Assembly: GCA_029560415.1 (NCBI GenBank)
Contig: JAKQKY010000362.1
Span: 1-64,000 of the forward strand
Direction of reading: 5' to 3'
DNA length: 64,000 nucleotides
From: Bacteroidota bacterium
GTDB lineage: Bacteria > Bacteroidota > Bacteroidia > Chitinophagales > Chitinophagaceae
Position 1 is the first letter of the stretch, and each line of letters begins with the position of its first letter. Under the pieces are notes generated by a model. It searched no databases, was not told the DNA's origin, and worked only from the letters and a program-made list of their open reading frames with translations. The position numbers and the translations under genes are program-made. Shown here one piece after another: positions 53,886 to 62,375 of this stretch.

Positions 53886-56510
53886 TTATAGGGTTGCCAG
53901 GCTCTCTTCTATCGCTTTGATCTTTGTTTCAGCATCAGCTTTTTTCTTTTGTTCCAGTTCCAGCACTTCCGGCCTTGCATTGGAAACAAATTTCTCATTG
54001 CCAAGTTTCTTTTCAACCGTTTGCAGAAATCCTTTAAGATGTGTAAGCTCTTTTTCCAGGTCGCTGCGCTGGTGACCGGTATCGATCGGTTGTTCTGTTT
54101 CAATATAAAATTTATCCTTGCCGATCACCGTGGTGATACATCCCGCAACCGGTTCATTGGTATACTCAATTGATTTGGCATTGACCTGTTTGGCCAGGAT
54201 ATTCTCAATATCGCGGTAAGTTGATTCAGTCTCCGTTTGAATATGGAGGCTGATCGTTTCCTTCGGCTTTATCTGTTGTTTATTGCGAACATCCCTAAGG
54301 CTGCTGATTACATCTTTTAAGAGATCTCCTTTTTGCAGGATGGATAGATTCGCCATACCAGCCTGGCTGTATGGTTTCACACAAAGATCATCCTGGCGTT
54401 CTTCCAGCAGATGATAAATCTCTTCTGAGATGAACGGCATGAAAGGGTGGAGGAGCTGCATGAGTTCAGTATAAAAAACAATTGTTTTTTGATAGGTGCC
54501 GGCTTCCATCGGTTGTTCAAATCCCGGTTTCACCCATTCGAGGTACCAGCTGCAGAAATCATCCCAGATCAGCGAATAGATCGTTTTCAAAGCTTCATTC
54601 AGCCTGAACTGTTGCATCATCGCAGCTACATCAACTTTTACCTGGTTGAGCCTGTTCCGGAACCATTCCGTGGCAAAGTCATTTGTCTTCGTATCTGCAT
54701 CACCGGTAGCAACCCTTGCTTCCCACATTTTTACCAGCTTCAGGGCATTCCACATTTTGTTATTAAAATTCCTTCCTTGTTCCAATGCACTTTCATCGAA
54801 CAGGATGTCATTTCCTGCCGGTGAAGCGATCATAATACCAAAACGGGTTGCATCTGCACCATATTGGTCTATTAGTCCGAGCAGGTCGGGCGAATTGCCC
54901 AAACTCTTACTCATTTTCCTGCCTTGTTTATCCCTTACAATGCCCGTGAAATAAACCGCATTGAATGGCTTTTCCTCCATGTATTCAAACCCTGCCATGA
55001 TCATACGGGCTACCCAGAAGAAAATGATCTCCGGGGCGGTCACCAGGGTATTGGTTGGATAGTAATATTTAATGTCTTTATTCCCAGGATCGCTATAGCC
55101 TTTGAATACTTCAAAAGGCCAGAGCCAGGAGGAGAACCAGGTATCCAGGCAATCTTCATCCTGTTTCAGCTGAAGGTTTTTTGTTTCGGGTTGCGCTTCA
55201 TGAAGGGCCTCCAGGCTTTCCGACACGTACACGTTGCCGTTATCATCGTACCACGCAGGTATGCGATGGCCCCACCACAGTTGGCGGCTGATGCACCAGT
55301 CTTTGATGTTTTCCATCCAATGACGGTACAGGTTTTTGAATTTGGGCGGATAGAATTGTATCTCTTCATCCATCACCGACTTCAGTGCAGGCGAAGCAAT
55401 GTCTTTCATGCTTACCCACCATTGCAGGCTGAGCCTGGGTTCTACAACGGCATCGGTGCGTTCGCTATATCCAACTTCACTGGTATAATCTTCTGTTTTT
55501 AGCAGGTAACCTTTCTCTTCAAGTTCTACAGCAATTTTTTTCCGGGCATCAAATCGGTCAAGTCCAACATAGATCTGCGCTTCCTCATTCAGGGTACCAT
55601 CTTCATTAAAAATATCCACTACTTCCAGTCCGTGTTTTTGTCCAAGCTGGTTATCATTCATGTCATGGGCCGGGGTCACTTTCAGGGCACCGGTTCCAAA
55701 CTCCATGGTCACGTATTCATCGGTAATGATGGGAATGCGTCTATTGATTAACGGTACCAGGGCAAATTTTCCATGCAGGTGTTTATATCGTTCATCATCG
55801 GGATGCACGCAGATGGCTGTATCACCCATGATCGTCTCGGGGCGAACAGTTGCAATGGTCACATAACTTTCATTAGCGGTGCCTTCTGTGCCGTCAGCTA
55901 TCGCATATTTCAGGAAATAGAGTTTTTGTTTGGTTTCTTTCCTGATCACTTCTTCATCACTCAGCGCAGTTAATGCCTTTACATCCCAGTTGATCATCCG
56001 CTTACCACGATAGATCACCCCTTTTTTATGCAGTTCTACAAAAACTTTTATTACGGAATCATAATAATCCTTGTCCATGGTGAAGCTCGTGCGGTTCCAG
56101 TCGAGGCTGAAGCCAAGCTTTTTCAATTGCTGCAGGATGATGCCACCATATTTTTCTTTCCATTCCCAGGCATACCCTAAAAATTCATCACGGGTAAGAG
56201 ACGATTTGGTGATGCCTCTTTCCCGGAGCATGGCAACCACCTTTGCTTCGGTGGCAATGGAAGCATGATCGGTACCAGGCACCCAGCATGCATTCTTACC
56301 CCTCATCCGGGCGTCGCGTATGAGGATATCCTGGATAGTATTGTTCAGGCAATGCCCCATGTGTAATACGCCCGTTACATTTGGTGGGGGCATTACAATC
56401 GTGTAAGGTTCCCGGTTATCGGGGGTACTGGAAAAATAATTTTTCTCCAACCAATGAGGATACCATTTATTTTCTATGGCCTGGGGCTCGAAATTTTTTG
56501 AAAGTTCCAT
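53886..56510 (-). CDS. valS: Valyl-tRNA synthetase
   Basis: 874 residues. The class I HIGH motif is PPNVTGVLHMGHCLNN and the KMSKS loop RDKQGRKMSKSLGNSPD. The editing domain (ATVRPETIMGDTAICVHPDDERY) and a C-terminal coiled coil (SDLEKELTHLKGFLQTVEKKLGNEKFVSNA) are present, so it is a full-length bacterial enzyme. It charges tRNA-Val and removes mischarged Thr. Its 5' end is 214 bp from the divergent CHASE2 gene. Confidence 0.98.
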   Translation of the reverse strand: MELSKNFEPQAIENKWYPHWLEKNYFSSTPDNREPYTIVMPPPNVTGVLHMGHCLNNTIQDILIRDARMRGKNACWVPGTDHASIATEAKVVAMLRERGITKSSLTRDEFLGYAWEWKEKYGGIILQQLKKLGFSLDWNRTSFTMDKDYYDSVIKVFVELHKKGVIYRGKRMINWDVKALTALSDEEVIRKETKQKLYFLKYAIADGTEGTANESYVTIATVRPETIMGDTAICVHPDDERYKHLHGKFALVPLINRRIPIITDEYVTMEFGTGALKVTPAHDMNDNQLGQKHGLEVVDIFNEDGTLNEEAQIYVGLDRFDARKKIAVELEEKGYLLKTEDYTSEVGYSERTDAVVEPRLSLQWWVSMKDIASPALKSVMDEEIQFYPPKFKNLYRHWMENIKDWCISRQLWWGHRIPAWYDDNGNVYVSESLEALHEAQPETKNLQLKQDEDCLDTWFSSWLWPFEVFKGYSDPGNKDIKYYYPTNTLVTAPEIIFFWVARMIMAGFEYMEEKPFNAVYFTGIVRDKQGRKMSKSLGNSPDLLGLIDQYGADATRFGIMIASPAGNDILFDESALEQGRNFNNKMWNALKLVKMWEARVATGDADTKTNDFATEWFRNRLNQVKVDVAAMMQQFRLNEALKTIYSLIWDDFCSWYLEWVKPGFEQPMEAGTYQKTIVFYTELMQLLHPFMPFISEEIYHLLEERQDDLCVKPYSQAGMANLSILQKGDLLKDVISSLRDVRNKQQIKPKETISLHIQTETESTYRDIENILAKQVNAKSIEYTNEPVAGCITTVIGKDKFYIETEQPIDTGHQRSDLEKELTHLKGFLQTVEKKLGNEKFVSNARPEVLELEQKKKADAETKIKAIEESLATL

Positions 56511-56597
56511 TCGCTAAAAGCTTTTTACAAGTTTGCGAAGGTACAAAAATGCAGTTACTAACGGCCATGAGGGCCTTTTACCTTTAATTTTTAACTT

Positions 56598-56665
56598 GTT
56601 CAGGCTGAATGCTTTTGACGCATGCCCTGAACGGTTGGAAAATATCGTTAATAAAACTAATATTG
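56598..56665 (+). promoter_or_regulatory. Candidate promoter and dyad before the CHASE2-caspase cluster
   Basis: TTG at 56635 and TAATATTG at 56658 have 20 bp between them, close to the Bacteroidota spacing; the -7 box differs from TAnnTTTG at one base. The transcript would start about 50 bases before the ATG. Immediately upstream an inverted repeat, GTTCAGG (56598) and CCTGAAC (56626) with 21 bases between, sits next to the -33 element and could be an operator. The 5' part also overlaps the valS promoter region. Confidence 0.35.
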
Positions 56666-56724
56666 CAGGGCTCTTTTGGGTTTCCCATATCATCAAGCCT
56701 GGATACCCTGAGCGATATTGTCAG

Positions 56725-57930
56725 ATGAAATTGATTAAGCCTATCCCATTGTTGAATTGGAAAAACTGGTTGCAGCTTATGTTGCTGACCCTACTGCTTT
56801 TTTTTGCATTCCTTTTTTACAATAATGGCAATTTTGTTTTAGACGGAGAAGAAAGTCTGCTGACCAGGATGGATATCGGCCGGGAAATGCTCCTGCCCAA
56901 AACCTACAAAGCGCCTTATCGTTTCATATTCATCAATGTGGGTAAAGATCTTCAACTTACAAAAGATGATTACGGAGCGGATAATGTGATTACCGACCGT
57001 GAAAAACTGGCGTCCTTTTTTCAACTGCTCAACAATCACAATAAGCATAAGTATCTGTTAGCAGACCTGGTGTTCGATCTGCCTGCAGACAATGACAGCC
57101 TGTTGGAAAAAGAATTGCCCCGGTTGCAAAAGGTTATTTTTCCGAAACACCTGGGCGATTCGGGACTTTTGCCTTCTGTCTTTTCAGTTCCTTCTGCCAT
57201 CGCCGATTATAATACCAGCAATAAGAAATTCAGCAAGTTCAGGCTGATGTATGGTGATTCGCTGAAAACGTTGCCGGTGGCCATTCACGAAGCACTGGAG
57301 GGTGTAACATATAAGGTTAAACGCGGATCGTTGTATTGCAATGGTAAATATAACCTGCATACCATACCTCCCCGGTATTTTATCAGGCCCTACCAATTGC
57401 AGACCGCAAAGCAGTATCCTTATTTCAACCTGGGTGATCTGCTGGTACTCGCCAACGATAGTACTTTTTATGACCAGTTCCTGGAAGACAGGTTCATTGT
57501 GCTTGGTAATTTTGATACTGATATTCATATAACTCCGATCGGGAAAATGCCAGGAGTGCTCATCCTGCTCAATACCTATCTTTCTTTGAAGGATGGCAGG
57601 GCTCAGCCCTCTATCGCCTGGTTCACCATGATTTTTGTAATTTTCTTTATCATAAACCTGTATGTATTTTTTGGTAAGAAACCTGAACCTAAAAAGACGG
57701 ATCATAAAACCTGGTGGCAATTGTTCATATATAACCTGTTGAATGGGATCCTTGCCAATTTTGTATCCATCGCCGGGTTATGCCTGATGATCACGATTCT
57801 TTCAGATTTTATTTTCCATATTAAGCCATATACATTTATTATATTTATGTATATTATAATATGGCAAGGCATTTTAAAATATTACCAGGTATGGAAAAAG
57901 CAACAACAACCAGCGCAAAAGTCAGCCTGA
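56725..57930 (+). CDS. CHASE2 domain membrane protein without output domain
   Basis: 401 residues from MKLIKPIPLL; a long upstream extension in this frame would overlap the promoter and has no homology. One N-terminal helix (about 14-36) precedes an extracytoplasmic CHASE2 domain (about 40-295). Its hallmarks are FIFINVGKD, TDREKLASFFQLL, YLLADLVFDLPADNDSLLE, YFNLGDLLVL, and the closing FLEDRFIVLGNFDTDIHITPIGKMPGVLILLNTYLSL. Three helices follow (about 307-327, 345-372, 377-396), and the chain ends in a basic tail. There is no kinase, cyclase or other output domain. CHASE2 is a sensory module usually linked to such outputs. It is the first gene of the caspase cluster and overlaps the next gene by 40 bp. 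Confidence 0.8.
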   Translation: MKLIKPIPLLNWKNWLQLMLLTLLLFFAFLFYNNGNFVLDGEESLLTRMDIGREMLLPKTYKAPYRFIFINVGKDLQLTKDDYGADNVITDREKLASFFQLLNNHNKHKYLLADLVFDLPADNDSLLEKELPRLQKVIFPKHLGDSGLLPSVFSVPSAIADYNTSNKKFSKFRLMYGDSLKTLPVAIHEALEGVTYKVKRGSLYCNGKYNLHTIPPRYFIRPYQLQTAKQYPYFNLGDLLVLANDSTFYDQFLEDRFIVLGNFDTDIHITPIGKMPGVLILLNTYLSLKDGRAQPSIAWFTMIFVIFFIINLYVFFGKKPEPKKTDHKTWWQLFIYNLLNGILANFVSIAGLCLMITILSDFIFHIKPYTFIIFMYIIIWQGILKYYQVWKKQQQPAQKSA

Positions 57931-58718
57931 TCCTTTTTGTTGGTCTTTTTATCTGTTTCAGTTCCCTGGCCCAGGAGATCTATTTTGTAACACTGGTCAA
58001 AGGCGACATAAAGAAAAATAATGCAACAGCAGTTAAAGTGGGCGATAAGATTCCGTTCCAGGAAAAGCTTGTTTTTGCCAATAAGAACTGCAAAATGATC
58101 CTGCTTCATCCTCAAAAAGGACGTTTTGTGGTAGAGCCTGGAACCATTACACCCCAGGCGACCGGCGAATACTTTGTTTACCTGAAAAGCAGTCTCCATC
58201 TCAGCAATGAAAAATTAAAACTCAGTTCACGTGGGGACGCCGACCTGGATGAATTCTTTATCACTAATCCTTCTGTTAATAAGAACCTATTGTTTGTAGG
58301 TGATACCAAGATCGCCCTGGATAATTCGAAGTACTTGATCAAAGACCCGGTAAATGATTTCTTTTTTCTTCAATACACACCGGCGAATGGCAAACCGATG
58401 AATAAGAAACTCACGGTAACGCATGATAGCCTGTTGATCAGCCGGTCAGATTTTATGTTCAACGGCGCAGAACCTGCAGAAAATAGCGAAGTGAAAATAG
58501 GTTTCATGCAATACTATTCAACCGAGAAAAAGATGACCAGGATCGCTTCCTTTTCACCGGTATTCATGAGCATAGCAGATTGTAAAGCCATCATCGCAGC
58601 CATTCAGCAAACCATTTCCGATAAGGATAAAGCTTTCGAAGAGGTGCTCACGCAGTTGTATTATAACTACGGCAAGCCAGATAAAGCGAGCATGAAATTG
58701 CTAAGCGAACAGCGTTGA
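57891..58718 (+). CDS. Exported FecR-like protein of the caspase cluster
   Basis: 275 residues from MEKATTTSAK, within the end of the CHASE2 gene. Signal peptide to about residue 28 (SSLAQ). Residues about 32-115 resemble a FecR domain: VTLVKGDIKKNNATAVKVGDKIPFQEKLVFANKNCKMILL, then GRFVVEPGTI. Further on it has no recognised domain; YFVYLKSSLHLSNEK and a C-terminal helical hairpin (IADCKAIIAAIQQTISDKDKAFEEVLTQLYYNYGK) are visible. FecR-type domains sense or bind polysaccharides and regulate signalling in the periplasm. The match is by pattern only. It overlaps the CHASE2 gene and is followed by the first caspase gene after 35 bp. Confidence 0.6.
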   Translation: MEKATTTSAKVSLILFVGLFICFSSLAQEIYFVTLVKGDIKKNNATAVKVGDKIPFQEKLVFANKNCKMILLHPQKGRFVVEPGTITPQATGEYFVYLKSSLHLSNEKLKLSSRGDADLDEFFITNPSVNKNLLFVGDTKIALDNSKYLIKDPVNDFFFLQYTPANGKPMNKKLTVTHDSLLISRSDFMFNGAEPAENSEVKIGFMQYYSTEKKMTRIASFSPVFMSIADCKAIIAAIQQTISDKDKAFEEVLTQLYYNYGKPDKASMKLLSEQR

Positions 58719-58753
58719 CAGGATACCTGAATATTCTTCTAAAACATTTCCCC

Positions 58754-60952
58754 ATGCGAAAGTTTATTATCCTGATTCTCCTTTCTGGTTGTGTGATTCA
58801 ATATGGCCAGGCTCAATCCAGGTTTACGGGTAATCTTCAAAAGGTTGTCAAAATCCAATTTCATAAAGGATCAAATTTTAAAGGCAGCTTTACCCAAACA
58901 GGCCAAACTGAATGGACACAAACCAATAACCTTGGCACAACTATTTTCCAGGAAACCAGTCGCAGCAATGGTAAAATATTTCTAAAGATCTCCGGCGTAG
59001 AATATTATTTTGATTTAAATGAAATGCGGTGGTTCAAGATAATGGGTAACAGGTTGACCAGTTTCATTGCATACATCGACGGGATAGAAGAGGGCTCTAT
59101 TGCCAACAATGCTAACATAGCCAATACATTTATCAAAGTGCCCGATAAAAATCCTGTAACGGTAAAAGACTTTACAGATCGGGCTAAATTATATGAAGAG
59201 CGGAGTGAACTTTCGTTGGCCATAAGGGATTACACTTCTGCCATCCAGATGTCTTCCGGTTGGGAATTGTTGATCAAAAGAGCTGGCCTGTATGAAAAAG
59301 CCGGTCAGATAGAGGATGCAAAGGAAGATTATGAAACAGCGGTGGATTTATACCCCAATGAGTTCACGTATACGAACCGTGGTATTTTTCGTTCAAACAA
59401 TGGAATGCCGGAAGAAGCACTATCAGATTTTAAAAAAGCCCTTGAAATAATGCCCGGTGATTATTGGGCGATGGGTTATATCGTAATCCCTTATATACAA
59501 CTTGGTGAATTTAATCTGGCAGCTGAATCTTTAACAAATTATAAAGCTAAGTTTGGAAGATCCATGTGGGGATCAGATTTTTATCGTTTTTTTACGATAT
59601 ATCTCGAGGCTGTAGAATTTATTGCGATGAATAACTTTTATGCTGCAGAATTTAAAATTAAAGAAGCTGAGAAAACATACTTTGAACAACGTAATGCGGG
59701 TGGTTTCAAAGAAATCAGGGATGCACAAAAAATGCGGTATGCCGATATCCTTTCATTAAAAGGTTATATCTGTGAGCAGATGAAAAAACCTGATGAAGCC
59801 AAAAAATACTATACTCAATCACTGATCATCAATCCAACACAAACTAGCGTGAAGGCAGGTTTGAGCCGACTTGTAGATCTGCGAAAAAATCTGTCTGCAA
59901 ATGATCAAACTGCCCCCGAGATCAATATCCTGGAACCGGCAACAGAAAAAACGGTTAGCATTGAATCTGCCAATAAAGCCGGTTTTTTGCTTATAAGAGG
60001 CAAAGCGATAGACCAGGCAGGCATTAAAAAGATACTGATCAATAATATTCCTGTAAACGTAGAAGAGAATGGATATTTTGAGAAAAAAGTTGAATTAAAA
60101 ATCGGCAGCAACGACTTTTCGGTACTGGCAGAAGATAATAAGGGCAATAAGTCTTCGCAAAAAATAAACATCCAGGCAGTTGCAGCAAAAGTAAAACCTG
60201 AAGTGAAAGAAGATATTTCTCTGGATATACCTGAATTGGAACAAGATGCTGTTTTTCATGCTGTACTGATTGCAGAAAATGATTACCGGGATGATGAAAT
60301 ACCCGATCTTAATGGCCCGGCAAAAGATATGCGCAGAATATATGCATTGCTAACGGAGACGTATACCTTTGATCCTAAGAATGTAGACACCTTTGTGAAT
60401 GCTTCCCGCCAACAGATCCTGGAGAAGCTTATTATAAAAACAAACCAGTTGAAAGAGAAAGACAATCTCTTTATTTTTTACGCAGGGCATGGACAGCTTA
60501 AGAAAAAAGCTGATGCACCTGAATCAGGATTTTTGGTTCCCAGTGATGCAAAGTTTAATAAATTGGAAACCTATATCAGCAGTGAAGACCTTGTAAATAC
60601 GATTAAGAATTGCGATGCACAACATATCCTGTTTACAGCAGATGCCTGTTTTGCAGGAGCATTATTCCGAAGCCTGCCTTCTGATGCGCCAGACCAGGTG
60701 CAGGAAGCATACCGTGATAAAAGCCGCAAACTTCTGACCAGTGGTAACCGACAATCGGTACCCGATGAAAGTGATTTTATGAAATATTTCAGCAATGCAC
60801 TTCATGGAAACCAAAAGCACTATGTTACGGCTGAGCAATTGGTTGATTCTTTTAAAAATGAATACAATTCTTCATCGCATCAACGCCTGCAATATAAACC
60901 GATCCTGGGGTCTGATGAAGGTGGCGCTTTTGTATTTATTAAAAGAAAGTAA
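58754..60952 (+). CDS. Exported caspase-fold (C14) protease with N-terminal domain, TPR and Ig-like region
   Basis: 732 residues from MRKFIILILL; a Met 13 codons earlier overlaps the upstream gene and gives a poorer signal peptide. Signal peptide to about 20. An N-terminal domain (about 28-96) shared with the next two proteins has GxFxxTG at 44-50, Trp54, Glu67 and Asp-Leu87-88. TPR repeats (about 140-385; RAKLYEERSELSLAIRDYTSAI, RAGLYEKAGQIEDAKEDYETAV) and an Ig-like segment (about 395-490) follow. The C-terminal caspase domain (about 500-732) starts FHAVLIAENDYRDDEI and has catalytic His579 in FYAGHG and Cys632 in ADACFAG. Family members cut after basic or acidic residues; this one cannot be assigned. 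It would act in the periplasm or at the surface. Confidence 0.92.
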   Translation: MRKFIILILLSGCVIQYGQAQSRFTGNLQKVVKIQFHKGSNFKGSFTQTGQTEWTQTNNLGTTIFQETSRSNGKIFLKISGVEYYFDLNEMRWFKIMGNRLTSFIAYIDGIEEGSIANNANIANTFIKVPDKNPVTVKDFTDRAKLYEERSELSLAIRDYTSAIQMSSGWELLIKRAGLYEKAGQIEDAKEDYETAVDLYPNEFTYTNRGIFRSNNGMPEEALSDFKKALEIMPGDYWAMGYIVIPYIQLGEFNLAAESLTNYKAKFGRSMWGSDFYRFFTIYLEAVEFIAMNNFYAAEFKIKEAEKTYFEQRNAGGFKEIRDAQKMRYADILSLKGYICEQMKKPDEAKKYYTQSLIINPTQTSVKAGLSRLVDLRKNLSANDQTAPEINILEPATEKTVSIESANKAGFLLIRGKAIDQAGIKKILINNIPVNVEENGYFEKKVELKIGSNDFSVLAEDNKGNKSSQKINIQAVAAKVKPEVKEDISLDIPELEQDAVFHAVLIAENDYRDDEIPDLNGPAKDMRRIYALLTETYTFDPKNVDTFVNASRQQILEKLIIKTNQLKEKDNLFIFYAGHGQLKKKADAPESGFLVPSDAKFNKLETYISSEDLVNTIKNCDAQHILFTADACFAGALFRSLPSDAPDQVQEAYRDKSRKLLTSGNRQSVPDESDFMKYFSNALHGNQKHYVTAEQLVDSFKNEYNSSSHQRLQYKPILGSDEGGAFVFIKRK

Positions 60953-61083
60953 AACTTGCTGATTCTGTAAATTATAGTTATCTTTTCTCTAATATGAAAT
61001 GGGCTCTTGGCCTCTCTGCATATTTTATTTAAACAGAATACCGGGATCTCCTGAGAACTTATATAAAACATAAGTAGATCATT

Positions 61084-62343
61084 ATGCTTAAGAAAAGTAT
61101 CGGCTGGCATTCAAGACTTATTTTAGTAATGCTGGCTACCATTTCCCTCCATGTATCGTATGCCCAGTTTACCATGCAGCAAAAAAAGCCACCGCCAACG
61201 TATAAAGGCAACCTGGATGCGGTGGTTAGTGTTAAATATGGAGCCATTATGTTATCAAAGAAAGTAAAGGGGCAATTTTTGATGACCGGTGATCACGAAT
61301 GGACACAATATGGTGGAGACAGCAATGTTATCTGGCGGGAACTGGTTCGCAAAGACAATGGAATTTTACTGGTAGATAATACTGGCGAAAAACAGGTTGA
61401 ATTGGACCTGGCAGAGATGCAGGTGAACAAGGTCGGAAAAGGAAGTGGAACTTCCATCATGCACGGGATCAAGGAAGTGAAGGAAGGTGTTTTGCCGGGA
61501 GAGCAACCGAATACAGAAATGGCCAACCAACCAGGGACGGATATCAATAATCCTACTTCACCATCGTTCACACAAAGCCCGGTAAAAGAAGCAGAGATCA
61601 TACCGGATATCCCTGAGATGAAAGAAACCCCGGTATTTCATGCCATCCTCATTGCAGAAAATAATTATGCTGATAAAGGATTCAATAGCTTACCCGGTAC
61701 GGTGAGGGATATGCGAAAATTGTATAACCTGCTTACCACGTCATATTCCTTTTTACCCGGGAATACCGATACACTGGTAAATGCCAGCCGGGAAAAGATT
61801 CTGAGCACGCTCAATGCCAAGACCAAGAAGTTGACTGAAAATGATAATCTCTTTATCTTTTATGCAGGGCATGGTTGGGTGAAGCCTATTGCGGATGCAG
61901 GCAGCAAGGAGGAAGGATTCCTGATTCCCTGTGATGCGGTAAAAGATGATGAGATCACCTTCATCAACAGCGATGACATTGTACGTATTCTTAACAGGGG
62001 AAGCAAGGCAAAACATATTTTATTTACTGCAGATGCCTGTTTTGCAGGTAGCCTTTTCCGTGATGTAACATCTGATGCGCCACTTACTGTAAAAGATGCC
62101 TATAAGGATAAAAGCCGCCGTTTATTGTCGAGTGGTAACCGGCAAACCGTTCCCGATGAAAGTGAATTTGTAGCTAACCTGGAACGGGCCCTTCAACAAA
62201 ATCAATCAAAATACATCACTGCCGAACAGCTTGTAGATGGCTTTAAACAAAAGTATATGGAGAAAACAAATATGAGGTTACAGTATTATCCGATCCAGGG
62301 GGTTGGCGATATGGGTGGCCAGTTTGTATTTATTCATCAATAA
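61084..62343 (+). CDS. Exported caspase-fold (C14) protease with shared N-terminal domain
   Basis: 419 residues. The signal peptide ends near YAQFT (about 27). The N-terminal domain (about 44-116) repeats the anchors of the first caspase: GxFxxTG (Gly63-Gly69), Trp73, Glu86 and Asp108-Leu109. A Pro/Thr/Asn-rich linker (about 130-180) leads to the caspase domain, which begins IPEMKETPVFHAILIAENNYADKGFNSLPGTVRDMRKLY. Catalytic His263 is in FYAGHG and Cys319 in ADACFAG, 56 residues apart. There are no TPRs. The gene lies 131 bp after the first caspase. Closest in sequence to the third paralog, which suggests a recent duplication. Confidence 0.93.
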   Translation: MLKKSIGWHSRLILVMLATISLHVSYAQFTMQQKKPPPTYKGNLDAVVSVKYGAIMLSKKVKGQFLMTGDHEWTQYGGDSNVIWRELVRKDNGILLVDNTGEKQVELDLAEMQVNKVGKGSGTSIMHGIKEVKEGVLPGEQPNTEMANQPGTDINNPTSPSFTQSPVKEAEIIPDIPEMKETPVFHAILIAENNYADKGFNSLPGTVRDMRKLYNLLTTSYSFLPGNTDTLVNASREKILSTLNAKTKKLTENDNLFIFYAGHGWVKPIADAGSKEEGFLIPCDAVKDDEITFINSDDIVRILNRGSKAKHILFTADACFAGSLFRDVTSDAPLTVKDAYKDKSRRLLSSGNRQTVPDESEFVANLERALQQNQSKYITAEQLVDGFKQKYMEKTNMRLQYYPIQGVGDMGGQFVFIHQ

Positions 62344-62375
62344 TTCAATTCCAGGTATTCAATAAATATATTGTT

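Noticed and set aside
56533..56724. N-terminal extension of the CHASE2 protein
   Set aside because: The frame is open upstream, but the sequence has no homology, overlaps the promoter region and would place a second hydrophobic segment before the membrane helix; the ATG at 56725 fits the membrane topology.
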